Of a stretch of DNA of 64,000 bases, positions 58,901 to 64,000 are shown in pieces. The translations under genes and the position numbers were made by a program. The first letter of the stretch is position 1. Every line of letters starts with the position of its first letter. The notes under the pieces are model-generated. The model was not told the DNA's origin. It was given only the letters and a program-made list of their open reading frames with translations, and made no database searches. This DNA comes from Ascaris suum (taxonomy: Eukaryota; Nematoda; Chromadorea; Rhabditida; Ascarididae), in the NCBI GenBank assembly GCA_013433145.1, contig CM024175.1:4572516-4636515 (forward strand), given 5' to 3'.

Positions 58901-59894
58901 AAGCAAATCTTTTGCACACCTTTGCGTTCGGTGGCTCGGTGGAAACAAGATTGTATTCTTGTTCATATTTTATTATTTACTGGTAACTTATGATACTAGT
59001 TGGCATGACTTCCAAGTGGGCTAATTGTGCCAACCGTTTTCATGATCATCACACACCTCTTCATCGTTAGAAGACGAAGATATCATTGTCGAGCTGTTAG
59101 CATAGAAATTCAAGCAGGTCATCTGACGTGGAAGCAGGTCTACTCAGGAATGCTTTGCGCTTCGCATGAGAAGGTCTTTGCCTATCTCTCATTGAAATAC
59201 GAATTCCAATTCTGCTGTTGTCAATGAAGATTGCGTCAGTAAATCAACGGCGTGTTGTTGTAACGTGAGTTGAATCGTCAGTGGAATTACAGATGAAATT
59301 TTCACTTCTTACAAGTGGTACAAGAATATGGCCGCATTGTGGCTATTCAAACTGTCGGCTTCAAGCTCAGATGGGACTCGTTGTTCCTTCAGGTTATATC
59401 CTCTTCATTGATTCCCTTTAGTTAGTCGTAGCAACTTCAACTGATTTGCTGACCTTACAATATTAGCTGGCGGAAATGCTTATTTAAACTCTTCTCAATG
59501 ATCGTTCCAAATGAGGTTGTCCATTCCTGCATTTGAGCAAATTTGTATCAGCATTTTGGCAACCACAACAAATCTCTCCAGCCGTCTTGTCTGGCTGACC
59601 AAATATTGGTCGCCTGCATTTCCGGCAAGCGGAAAGATGTATTTTCACGAACATGACTTTGACTTTCAGTTTTGCGGAACCATTTTAGTGCTGTATTTAG
59701 AAGCTCGAATCCGAGTAGCCGACGAGACACGTGGCTGGAAAACGGGTCGTTTTATTGTATTCGACGATTCATTTGAACACGAGCTATGGTTTGAGGGCGC
59801 TTCGGCGAATAAAATGCGATTGGTGCTCGTTCTTGACCTCTGGCACCCAGAAATTGACTCTACGAGACGATATGAATTTGATGGTGATTTCTGA
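25850..59894 (+). CDS. ASPH homologue: Aspartyl/asparaginyl beta-hydroxylase (ASPH family), 18-exon gene
   Basis: The product is a type II ER membrane protein expected to hydroxylate Asp/Asn in EGF-like domains using Fe(II), O2 and 2-oxoglutarate. Joining 18 exons with GT-AG introns gives 2610 nt in one frame (869 residues). Visible in order: cytosolic N-terminus (1-59), membrane helix (60-79), EF-hand-like loop (88-99), charged Glu/Lys linker (about 100-440), TPR-like helices (about 450-690) and the oxygenase domain (about 697-869). Key residues are W733, the cysteine pair C749/C756, S776, metal ligands H787 (WPH) and H832 (FEHELW), and R845. Human ASPH is 758 residues, so this linker is longer. 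Exons from 51682 onward align almost residue by residue with vertebrate ASPH as I remember it; the first three exons are inferred from phase. The introns range from 84 to 10705 bp. The start exon is the least certain part. Confidence 0.88.
27377..27583 (-). CDS. Minus-strand coding-like segment in ASPH intron 1
   Basis: The minus strand reads SSIQAQDCAHYDRMQATSSS, then LCSDVLAQWRNDSTFDYTDI and EPEQLEF before a TAA. The residue mix looks coding and would suit a terminal exon. No polyadenylation motif is obvious just after it. An overlapping frame is open too, so confidence is low. Confidence 0.25.
   Translation of the reverse strand: MLPKIIRNIQKVWCSSIQAQDCAHYDRMQATSSSRIFSLLCSDVLAQWRNDSTFDYTDIAFEPEQLEF
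28698..28766 (+). CDS. Possible first coding exon of a nested gene
   Basis: An ATG directly after an acceptor-like CTGTTAG opens 23 codons, MAPVDAESPSQISICGSFVT and three more, to a GTAAGG donor in phase 0. An ATG immediately after an acceptor is typical of trans-spliced nematode genes. A following exon could begin at 28885 after TTTTGCAG, but its frame soon closes. No family is recognised. Confidence 0.28.
31520..31845 (+). CDS. Membrane-helix exon candidate in ASPH intron 1
   Basis: The frame is open from an AATAACAG acceptor at 31519 to a TAG at 31843-31845. It reads EECAEQALSAKTASFFSEIY, a hydrophobic helix (HIVLYMLTALLQCLAVCAYL and onward), then a polar tail ending FDVPEDERLRI. A second strong acceptor at 31606 (TTTTTTCCAG) lies in the same phase. 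Both accept a phase-1 exon, the phase in which both ASPH first-exon candidates end. It could thus be an alternative 3' exon giving a short membrane protein, or the last exon of a nested gene. Confidence 0.4.
32197..32523 (-). CDS. Minus-strand terminal exon candidate in ASPH intron 1
   Basis: After a minus-strand acceptor (CGCTTAG), 108 codons stay open from TAQVEHNRILHHTTEGED to RLENQLKGS and a TAA. It includes NTICPELVVASHRHIYELVP and CVPPEGFDETNAERNAIAVV, which look like genuine protein. Locally the DNA is GC-richer than its surroundings. Further coding-like fragments lie upstream on the same strand (around 32.65-32.95 kb) but in several frames. It is the end of a nested gene or a decaying mobile element; I cannot tell which. 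Confidence 0.38.
   Translation of the reverse strand, partial: TAQVEHNRILHHTTEGEDVNMRPSRDTVDLLRGFSSSISLDPNTICPELVVASHRHIYELVPESLSQCVPPEGFDETNAERNAIAVVYEVKDLGGQQIKRLENQLKGS
34152..34487 (-). CDS. Nested secreted cysteine-containing protein candidate
   Basis: On the minus strand, inside ASPH intron 1, an ATG opens 111 codons. The first 20 residues (MAKPCSCFICILSCAAAAPS) look like a signal peptide. The mature part holds cysteines in GEC, EAC, ATC, FGC and ITC contexts, typical of small secreted nematode proteins. A strong acceptor (ATTTCATTTTCAG) ends 21 nt upstream of the ATG, as expected for spliced-leader addition. The last 25 residues are less convincing. A donor at GTAATC near codon 92 and an acceptor near 34052 could instead splice to an exon ending CLEPEGNCGDES, adding two cysteines. 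The family is not recognised. Confidence 0.5.
   Translation of the reverse strand: MAKPCSCFICILSCAAAAPSDTEIKGKKGECDEKYHQITAEACMFNHSQTLLARMNAMNLAATCEFRTVKTLTIKSSFGCYVEITCLQERTLKLIGNPHGKQRKLELFFFI
34796..35225 (-). pseudogene. Frameshifted minus-strand coding relic in ASPH intron 1
   Basis: Two overlapping minus-strand reading frames look like one broken protein. The first runs through MKASNFTSSFFRYFEASEG and ends in TPRADES; the second continues from MRVSDYLDRCSDGSLNLNQL to FAGSIFQESY and a TAA at 34796-34798. They meet around 35000-35017 and differ by one frame, with no room for an intron. Composition is coding-like in both. It may be a decayed gene, a transposon fragment or an assembly indel. 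The family is not recognised. Confidence 0.35.
35701..36135 (+). CDS. Unrecognised 144-codon ORF in ASPH intron 1
   Basis: A single-exon ORF of 144 codons starts MGGSERKQVDAFEVTLLMSM four bases after a CACCTTCAG acceptor, a layout that suits a trans-spliced gene. The second half contains HQHEPAVYIGSVNGTWCPKY and several Asn/Ser-rich stretches with four cysteines. No signal peptide or domain is recognised. It is among the longest non-repeat ORFs here, but length alone is weak evidence in this DNA. Confidence 0.28.
   Translation: MGGSERKQVDAFEVTLLMSMQEIFSTSANFSITSALHLHESNYLLINIIKVSLIANYKTKHLSHQHEPAVYIGSVNGTWCPKYILLTVHNKNCDSQVNCCLNDVSLSRSNSEKTANNASFLMDHIGPKIHKLHPLRQQQSYMLV
36643..36816 (+). CDS. 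ASPH exon 2 (membrane anchor)
   Basis: The exon runs from an AATTTCAG acceptor to a GTGAGT donor, entering and leaving in phase 1. It encodes residues 30-87. After a polar stretch and the motif KGGLRTW comes a hydrophobic helix VVLFVFIFLCSGLYTIFSA and then RDLTELAV. The Lys-Gly-Gly motif just before the helix is also seen in vertebrate ASPH/junctin. An internal ATG at 36669 could serve as an alternative start. Translation stays open past the donor to 36998. Confidence 0.8.
36817..36998 (+). other. Open read-through of ASPH intron 2
   Basis: If the GTGAGT donor at 36817 is not used, the frame continues for 60 codons to a stop at 36996-36998. It adds a hydrophobic patch (EFIICAIFCIAKTIWF) and then a basic tail with EKLEIITSREKTIVERKYS. 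The composition looks coding, so a short intron-retention isoform is possible. No AATAAA is obvious close downstream. Confidence 0.25.
37619..37654. repeat. 18-bp tandem repeat, two units
   Basis: TTTTTAGCCGACTAACTC is followed directly by TTTTTAGCCGATTAACTC. The core GCCGATTAACTCTTT recurs at 63928-63942, so it may be a dispersed element. Confidence 0.6.
38155..38228 (+). other. Possible alternative short terminal exon of ASPH
   Basis: A strong acceptor (TTTTGTTTCAG ending at 38154) is in phase with exon 2 and adds VGKITLELLPSK and a few more residues before a TAA at 38226-38228. Use of this site would end the protein just after the membrane helix. It competes with weaker acceptors at 38235 and 38250 that keep the long frame open. 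Confidence 0.25.
38251..38427 (+). CDS. ASPH exon 3 (EF-hand-like loop)
   Basis: Joined to exon 2 in phase 1, the first codon is split and completes Asp88. The loop DIDEDGVVDIDE (88-99) fits the 12-residue EF-hand pattern, with acids at 1, 3, 5, 9 and 12 and Gly at 6. Vertebrate ASPH and junctate have an acidic loop at the same place after the membrane helix. The acceptor could instead be 38235, which adds five residues (ADKYS) without changing the frame. The donor at 38428 is GTTGCA, which is weak. Confidence 0.7.
39177..39310 (+). CDS. ASPH exon 4 (acidic linker)
   Basis: A TTTCAG acceptor leads to residues 147-191, an acidic stretch (DDDLDEEDEPSEEE) followed by the basic segment KMEEKKRKQ and a Ser/Asp-rich end. 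It enters in phase 1 and leaves in phase 0 at GTGAAT. It forms part of the luminal charged linker. Confidence 0.7.
39395..39427 (+). CDS. ASPH exon 5 (33-nt microexon)
   Basis: Only 11 codons (KFGKWMEKRRL) lie between a TCCTCAG acceptor and a perfect GTAAGT donor, phase 0 on both sides. The preceding intron is just 84 bp. Because it is phase 0 at both ends, it could be skipped without a frameshift. Confidence 0.55.
39660..39782 (+). CDS. ASPH exon 6 (Arg-rich linker)
   Basis: A TTTAG acceptor leads to 41 codons, phase 0 at both ends, with EEETQKRPARPARRRRRRK and then a Gly/Glu-rich acidic stretch. The donor GTACAT is weak. The run of six arginines is unusual in a luminal linker. It is skippable in frame. 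Confidence 0.55.
42696..42720 (-). other. G-rich tract on the minus strand, possible quadruplex
   Basis: On the plus strand this is a C-rich block (CCCCGCCCCCCTCCACGCCC and onward) in otherwise AT-rich DNA inside ASPH intron 6. The minus strand has three or more runs of at least four G with short spacers, enough for a G-quadruplex. Confidence 0.35.
43343..43483 (+). CDS. ASPH exon 7 (Glu/Lys linker)
   Basis: TTTCTTTCAG acceptor and GTAAAC donor, 47 codons, phase 0 at both ends. It starts KRQWKRREKTTKLETDVEAE and becomes almost wholly Glu, Lys and Asp. It gives residues 244-290 of the luminal linker and resembles the charged repeats of ASPH and junctin. Confidence 0.75.
44188..44364 (+). CDS. 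ASPH exon 8 (Glu/Lys linker)
   Basis: CTTGTAG acceptor and GTTTGC donor, 59 codons (residues 291-349), phase 0. It begins with a Glu-rich coiled-coil-like segment (EEEEDQDELKEKVQETE) and ends in a Lys/Arg cluster (KSGVKKKKR). It extends the charged linker between the membrane anchor and the TPR helices. Confidence 0.75.
46227..46414 (+). CDS. ASPH exon 9 (acidic linker)
   Basis: TTTGCAG acceptor and GTAAAT donor. It carries 62 codons plus two bases, giving residues 350-411. A basic start (SHRNKRYVVRP) is followed by a Glu/Asp tract and then EDLNEIAAIKKGRSEIG. It leaves in phase 2, and the frame would hit a stop directly if the donor were not used. Confidence 0.75.
46899..47084 (+). CDS. Possible intronic terminal exon inside ASPH intron 9
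   Basis: An open segment inside ASPH intron 9 reads SDQLKCLKKNCNESNLSWKQ and onward to SIE, with stop TAA at 47082-47084. An AATAAA at 47080-47085 overlaps that stop. From a weak acceptor just before 46979 it would join exon 9 in phase and end the protein before the TPR and catalytic parts, as in vertebrate junctin or humbug forms. No strong in-phase acceptor is present, so it may belong to another transcript or be chance. Confidence 0.22.
   Translation: MCLFFCTIVQSDQLKCLKKNCNESNLSWKQRREFNFVEVDCLLDRRAAVDFLSQNALKSIE
47279..47426 (+). CDS. ASPH exon 10 (linker to first TPR helix)
   Basis: GCTTTAG acceptor. The first base completes Glu412, then 49 codons run to a GTCAGT donor in phase 0. It has a basic, Cys-containing part (KPCKLCSLNARAAYKRR) and ends FRDQLDKADYLVEK. 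This runs straight into HDYRGAFAIF in the next exon to form the first TPR-like helix pair. Confidence 0.75.
49589..49852 (+). CDS. Unrecognised ORF in ASPH intron 10
   Basis: An 87-codon ORF from an ATG reads MNLSLDDSQTPFSRLDQMLC and continues with a Pro/Ala-rich end. It lies in a locally GC-richer island of the 4.3-kb intron. The codon texture looks coding. A possible donor after codon 27 (GTTGAG) is phase 0 and would be compatible with ASPH exon 11, so an internal alternative start is conceivable. It may also be a relic of an inserted element. No family is recognised. Confidence 0.25.
   Translation: MNLSLDDSQTPFSRLDQMLCNLAKRHEVEAFVKPKKSTEGDKTTAQIVPPPRQLAPSIPHARATSWPDIAPLLSELTLARTAPHVRN
51682..51878 (+). 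CDS. ASPH exon 11 (TPR helices)
   Basis: TGTTTCAG acceptor and GTACTG donor, leaving in phase 2. It encodes residues 462-526: HDYRGAFAIFDDILRHNPDS, PRAHFGKARA and NEYQEVLDCDD. This matches the vertebrate ASPH TPR-like segment in which PRA-x-GKA and YQEV recur. It marks the beginning of the well-conserved half of the protein. Confidence 0.9.
52267..52444 (+). CDS. ASPH exon 12 (TPR helices)
   Basis: ATACAG acceptor. The first base completes Arg527, then 59 codons run to a GTATGC donor in phase 0. Motifs include LIDRYPDEIQLQNDFALTFL and GRQDDARKLFED, equivalent to the vertebrate segment in which a pair of helices ends in a Lys/Arg-x-x-x-Glu run. Confidence 0.9.
53402..53591 (+). CDS. Possible intronic terminal exon inside ASPH intron 12
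   Basis: After a TCTGTATAG acceptor, 62 coding-like codons (DGVAITEILKKTIQVISERD through HFRGVKTIKD) end in TAA at 53589-53591. The polyadenylation motif AATAAA starts on the last base of the stop (53591-53596). It enters in phase 2, so it joins exon 11 in frame if exon 12 is skipped, or it belongs to a nested gene. The predicted segment is helical and charged. No family is recognised. Confidence 0.3.
53521..53650 (+). repeat. 17-bp direct repeat pair
   Basis: TCACCGCAATCGTGGAG occurs exactly at 53521-53537 and 53634-53650. The first copy lies in the candidate terminal exon and the second just downstream of its stop. This suggests a local partial duplication. Confidence 0.6.
53881..54020 (+). 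CDS. ASPH exon 13 (TPR helices)
   Basis: It begins at a weak acceptor (TTGAAG) chosen because LFED joined to VLRIDPNNGVAQAYYGY reproduces the vertebrate order. It encodes residues 587-632 and leaves in phase 2 at GTGCGA. The frame is open upstream to 53827, so a slightly earlier start cannot be excluded. Confidence 0.85.
55751..55837 (+). CDS. Candidate coding exon in ASPH intron 13
   Basis: A strong GTTTCAG acceptor is followed by an in-frame charged helix (QRRKLELELENLTGQFASKD) and a stop at 55835-55837. Another frame stays open from here to 55985 with PTDPANETGGPDEPDVKA, so the original reading may be frameshifted or spliced. It could be a nested gene or a pseudogene exon. Confidence 0.22.
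   Translation, partial: QRRKLELELENLTGQFASKDNIVYHNPH
56998..57049 (+). CDS. ASPH exon 14 (52 nt)
   Basis: ATTTCAG acceptor and GTAAGT donor. The first base completes Arg633, then FYYHLGDALSRLGRKEE. The vertebrate protein has a near-identical FYFHLGDA segment here, which fixes the frame. Confidence 0.92.
57341..57478 (+). CDS. ASPH exon 15 (domain entry)
   Basis: CTTTCAG acceptor and GTAGAG donor, phase 0. Residues 651-696 read AYEVYSVGAKIGLFLSPYQR, SLYNYYGL and ARPWWSLEQT. The pattern QRSLYN-x-x-GL-x-A-x-PWW is diagnostic for ASPH just before the oxygenase domain. Confidence 0.95.
58083..58310 (+). CDS. ASPH exon 16 (oxygenase domain, N-terminal part)
   Basis: ATTACAG acceptor and GTGAGT donor, 76 codons (697-772), phase 0. 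It contains ENEHLTIGGQWLAYNLYYGG and then the cysteine pair in NCRKTPKTCDIL, six residues apart as in vertebrate ASPH, where the pair forms a disulfide near the substrate channel. The tail ESSNSSKSQ is Ser-rich and more variable. Confidence 0.94.
59293..59392 (+). CDS. ASPH exon 17 (first metal ligand)
   Basis: ATTACAG acceptor and GTTATA donor, leaving in phase 1. It reads MKFSLLTSGTRIWPHCGYSN and then CRLQAQMGLVVPS (773-805). WPH holds the first iron-binding His787, and S776 corresponds to a serine said to contact 2-oxoglutarate. The vertebrate motif CRLRMHLG reads CRLQAQMG here, replacing Arg and His with Gln at two positions. Confidence 0.92.
59701..59894 (+). CDS. ASPH exon 18 (second metal ligand and stop)
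   Basis: TGTATTTAG acceptor, in phase. It encodes EARIRVADETRGWKTGRF, FDDSFEHELWFEGAS, KMRLVLVLDLWHPEID and a short tail to TGA at 59892-59894. His832 (FEHELW) is the second iron ligand and Arg845 the expected 2-oxoglutarate arginine. The tail after WHPE is about as long as in vertebrate ASPH. An alternative acceptor at 59688 would add VLYL before Glu and fits the family less well. The first downstream AATAAA I see is about 780 bp away, near 60676. Confidence 0.93.
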
Positions 59895-62800
59895 ATCAGT
59901 CGAACCTGGTGCCTTACGACAGGGATACAGCTGCAGTTCTCTGAAGGAAGCGAAGGACGGTGAGGAGGCGCTATGTGGCGAATACAGTATGCAGCTCACA
60001 TACGCTACACCGTTAGGCGCAACCTGCCTCACGGATACGCCCTGACGAACAATGAATCGTTTTTTGATTTGAAGTTGATTTTTAGAGTTGCTGTGGGGCC
60101 ACCGGACTCCAAAAGTCTGTGACGAGTGTGAATTTTGATGGAAAACGGAAACGAAATGGCGAGAGGCAATTTTAACAACGAATTTATTCATTAGCACTTA
60201 ATCCGACATTATTTAGAGGAGAAAATACTATTGCTTTGAACAGCTTCTTTAATCGTTCCGTAAAATCAACTCAACTGATGAAAACTGTGAAAAAGTTTCA
60301 TAGAAGAATATTCATCATAAGAATACGCGATTAACTCGCAACCCATAACCACTGTATCTATGGGAATTCCTAGCAATGTTTATTGCAAATTGATTCATTC
60401 TGATATCTTTATATGTTAGGAAGTGTTCTCTCTAATTTATGGATTTCCAAGCACAACTGTAGATTAAAAGTCGGAAATACTCGAAACTATTCGGTATTTT
60501 TGATCTTGATGTCGGAAGTGCGAAAAAATCAAGGCAGTGGATTTTTTTCTTGCAATTGTGGTACAGGATGATATTTCTTCTCGTTGTCACCTGAATGCAG
60601 TGGAATTGTTTAGTTTTTATTTTAGATCGTTGTGGAAATTCTCAAATCTCTTGCATCAGAAATTTTTCTATTCAAATAAAAGATCTTTTTCTCAATGATT
60701 TTGTAGCCAACTGTGATGCTCGCATTTAGTTCATTGAGCTCAACGAGTATTTCATTTTGCCCATTTGTTCGATTTTCTCGAAGAATTATTTATAAAGAAC
60801 TGAACGGTGTCTCACTGCCGATTTTAGTGTACTTCGAGAATGACTCTACGAGAATGACCGATTGTTCGATTTTCGAAAAACTTTAGTGTACTCGGGATCT
60901 ATATGACGATGTGTTGCATTTGAATGCTCTAAACTGCTATTGTTTGGTTCTGAATAAAACGTTTGGTTCGCAAGTGAAAGTCGTTTGCCATAGCTCGTTG
61001 CTGAATTATGGAAGTGCTGAAGAATTTTGAGTGAAAGAATTGACAAGAAAAGAGGCGGTTAACGCTTTATAGAAAAGACTTCATAGTTCGTGCTGGAAAA
61101 TTCAGTGAAAATGATGAAGGAATTTCCATTCTTCAATCACAGTCAGATAACGTTCAATAGGAATTTTTTTTTCAGCGCTCTTAGATGAACTGATAGAAGT
61201 TTGATTGTGGAGCATTGAATGCAATGTTTCCTTCAAAAGCAAGCATTTCTTTTACAACTTGAGGCCTGTTTTGGATGCTCCTTCGGTTGTTCCTCTCCTT
61301 TTTTGGAAAGCTTTCGTTTCTTCTGCCAAATAGCACCTGCTAGAAGCTATTCATTCCTCGAAAAGCAGGTCGTCATAATTTTGGAACTTAATGAACTTGA
61401 TTGCGAAAGTTATGAAGAATAAGAAACTCAGCGAATGAGAATGCCGAAGGTCCACTCCTGGCAACCTGCTTAACGTCTCAAGGAAATATACTGGGAAGGT
61501 TTTGGGAGGGAAATATCGCACTTTTAGAGGCAAGACGTACATTCAATGCAGAAAATCGATAACAATCACGTCGCATTTTTACTGCTCATTATGGAATCAC
61601 AAAAAATTGAAAGAGCCATGAAATCGGGCATAATCATTCAAAAGGTTTAGTGAGAAAAGCGAATTTTGCATCTGTAAAGAAACGAAACGTTTCCCAGCTC
61701 CGATAAGAATCTTTTAATTACATCGGACCTGAAGAAGGCTAGAAGACTCGCTCAGTTTGAGAATTTTTTGTAAATGGATATTTGTATATGCAAAGAGGAA
61801 GAATCGTCAGAATTGTGTAACCCACATTTTCTATTCTAGCTAATACCTTTAGTTCCTTTAATGCAGTCTAATATTTTTATGCGCTTTCGAATATTTGTCT
61901 CCAAAAGTGCATTACAGTGACTCCTTTCTGTGCATATATACTTGTGTCTATCTGTCTGCTTGTCCATCCGTTCGGTCCATTGGCCGACCACTTAAGCCAC
62001 AATGCGCTTGCGAGATAGGTTATGCAATATAGGAAATCCTTATGTAATATTTCACGTAGATGACTTCAACTTCCCAGTTATGTGTATTCATGAGATTATA
62101 AAAATTTACCCGCATTTCACATCGATATTCATTATATATTGGTCGTCTGTGTGAAAAAACGAATCAATTGTATGAAATTTGTGCGAGCGACCGGGTGATT
62201 GAAAATATTATACGGTGTTTGCTATTCAAAGATAGCTTAGAAACGAGTTGTTTAGTTGGATGGAATGAAAAATCACCTACACTGACAACAGCTTTTCAAT
62301 TTTTCTCCGTTCTTTTCACGTTTTTTGCTAAGAAAGCGTTTTATAAAGAGAATTACTCCTCGTTGAGCAGATCTTCATTTAACGGTTGATTTTGCGCTGA
62401 TCCCTTGCAGATATTTGCTCTACTATCCTCCCAAGTTTTCTGGATGAGTGGGCTCAACCTCCTCCTCCTCTCTGTAGGTTAAGGTAGTCCTCTGTTTACC
62501 GAGACCCCACGAACCCCTTCTTTCACTTCAGAGATCACGACAAATGAATCATTCGTCTCAGAAATTTTTCGTAAAACCAAACGTAGAGCACTTTCTTGGG
62601 GTTATCGCCAAAATAGGAAAATAATCTGTTGTTTTCTTGTAAATAATAATTGCATGAGTAAACAATTGCAGCTATGCTGCATCGAAAAGCATTTCTGCAT
62701 TGGTCCACACAGGAAGAAAAGAGATGGAGTTTGTGGAGTCACAATCCTATATCGATGGCCTGTTAGTTTCGCTGCGATCATTTCTCACAAGCGTCTCAGA

Positions 62801-62948
62801 AATCATTCTCTGCGAAAATAATCAGAAGCATTTGCTTTTCTACTCATAGCAATGCTTTTGCAATACTTATTCTTTCTTAGAACAATCAACGGAGAACCTG
62901 AAAAATCTGTCTTACTTATACATGATTCTATATTCATTTTTTGGCAGG
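59895..62948. other. Downstream of ASPH; 3' UTR then intergenic
   Basis: The 3' UTR should start at 59895. The antisense and shifted ORFs over 59731-60197 are shadows of the last exon. AATAAA motifs near 60676 and 60955 are the first I can see. No gene is supported beyond them up to about 62.9 kb. Confidence 0.45.
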
Positions 62949-63040
62949 ATGCTGAAATGCAGCTGAGAATTTACTCATGGGCCACTAGCATAGCAGAGTG
63001 CGCCTTAAGCAGCAATGCATCGAACGAAGGTCCCTTTTAG
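62949..63040 (+). CDS. Candidate terminal exon, unrecognised
   Basis: After a TTTTTTGGCAG acceptor the frame reads DAEMQLRIYSWATSIAECAL, then SSNASNEGPF and TAG, phase 0. The texture is coding-like. The partner exons were not found. Confidence 0.2.
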
Positions 63041-63411
63041 CAGAGATACTGATGCCAAGTGTGCCGCTAGAACACTCCACGTCCCATTGAAACGAACGGA
63101 GCACTAAGAATATCCAGTCTAATGCCCCATAAATCGAGAGTTTCCTGTTCCTTATGTGGCTCGAGGAACGATAGGCTCATAGTTGTAAGGATCATCCATT
63201 AATTCTTTAAAAGTAACACTGCACTCCATAAAGCTAATATGGACGGATCGTAAAATATGTTGTTGACTGCTGAAATGATCGAGTTCCTCTTGAACTGTGC
63301 TTGCTATGGTGTGATGCGAATATCCTTAGAAAGTTGGAATATACGTCATAGAAAGTTTTCTGTCAGCTCCCTCCAGACAGATCGTCTTAACCAGTGCCGT
63401 CGTCACCGTAT

Positions 63412-63741
63412 ATGGATCACAGTTGGATGATGGCCGACGATCTTCAAAATAACCCTAAAAATGACATAATTCATGTCACTGAGCTAATTAATGAAATTTC
63501 GAAAGACTATATCTTTGAAATGAGTACTCATGTACTGAGACAATCAAGTGTTCTAATGTTCTGTTTATTAAATGCTTTCGAAGAACATAATGGAAAACAT
63601 TCAATATTAATAGGCCACTTAATTCAATTCTTTATTTGCTGCTTATTCCAAAACATTTTCGAGAAATTGTTTAATTTAAACGCTAGAAGAGTTTCTTCTT
63701 TGTATTTCATCCACCAACACTATAAAATCAAAAGACACTAA
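63412..63741 (+). CDS. Candidate single-exon gene near the window end
   Basis: An ATG opens 109 codons: [20 protein letters not shown], helical segments, a hydrophobic patch ([18 protein letters not shown]) and a basic tail ending HYKIKRH. An AATAAA at 63799-63804 lies 58 nt past the stop, a spacing typical of nematode 3' UTRs. No family is recognised, and there is no signal peptide. Confidence 0.28.
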   Translation: MDHSWMMADDLQNNPKNDIIHVTELINEISKDYIFEMSTHVLRQSSVLMFCLLNAFEEHNGKHSILIGHLIQFFICCLFQNIFEKLFNLNARRVSSLYFIHQHYKIKRH

Positions 63742-64000
63742 ACGTAAAATTGGAAAGACATTCGTCAAAGGAAAAAGTAAAGCTGTTTCCATAACTTTAA
63801 TAAAAAAACCTTGCTCACAGTTGTTTTAATCCTTATGTGATTTTCGCTGTTTCGTATGAGCGATTGTTACTCGCAAAACTTATGCAAACTGTTGGTTTCT
63901 CAGTAAAATCCCACCAACAACTCTCATGCCGATTAACTCTTTCGCCGATGTGCTTATCGGAAAGTGTGGCGGGTCGGCTTTCTAACATTACTATAACGTT

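Noticed and set aside
59688..59700. Earlier acceptor for ASPH exon 18
   Set aside because: It would add VLYL before Glu806 between conserved blocks. The acceptor at 59700 gives spacing closer to vertebrate ASPH.
59731..60197. ORFs of 104 (plus) and 137 (minus) codons over the 3' end of ASPH
   Set aside because: Both overlap the last ASPH exon in other frames. The ASPH frame carries the conserved FDDSFEHELW and LWHPE motifs, so these are shadows.

Overview
This is AT-rich eukaryotic nuclear DNA, most likely from a parasitic nematode of the strongylid (hookworm-like) kind. No bacterial gene organisation is visible. The reasons for a nematode are introns ending in TTTCAG-type acceptors, strong acceptors lying just upstream of several candidate start codons (as expected for spliced-leader trans-splicing), large introns holding apparent nested genes, and a worm-like aspartyl/asparaginyl beta-hydroxylase. 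No RNA, database search or second genome was available. Exon calls rest on splice signals, reading-phase continuity and remembered family motifs.

The one firm gene is a plus-strand homologue of ASPH (aspartate beta-hydroxylase), read as 18 coding exons from about 25850 to 59894. All 17 junctions are in phase and give an 869-residue model. It encodes a short cytosolic N-terminus, one membrane anchor, an EF-hand-like acidic loop, a long Glu/Lys-rich luminal linker, TPR-type helices and the C-terminal 2-oxoglutarate oxygenase domain. The final eight exons match vertebrate ASPH closely. The middle and N-terminal exons are supported by phase and by composition. A second possible first coding exon at 21547-21658 ends in the same phase, suggesting two promoters. 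Several intronic open segments are phase-compatible and could make truncated forms, as the vertebrate locus does with junctin, junctate and humbug.

Region by region. 1-21.1 kb is mostly non-coding, with scattered exon-like islands: 7849-8068, a small membrane protein candidate at 9700-10097, 11169-11289, and a frameshifted terminal exon near 18.3 kb. It also holds an (AT)n tract near 14 kb. 21.2-25.9 kb holds the two candidate first exons of ASPH, a diverged short duplication and an uninterrupted (AT)348 tract. 25.9-36.6 kb is the giant first intron. It contains apparent nested genes or relics on both strands, the best being a secreted-protein candidate on the minus strand at 34152-34487 and a membrane-helix exon at 31520-31845. 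36.6-59.9 kb carries the remaining ASPH exons. 59.9-64 kb is downstream DNA with two weak coding candidates near the end.

Functionally, the main protein should sit in the endoplasmic reticulum membrane and hydroxylate Asp/Asn in EGF-like domains of secreted and surface proteins. Two residues thought to touch 2-oxoglutarate in the human enzyme read as glutamine here, which makes activity worth testing.
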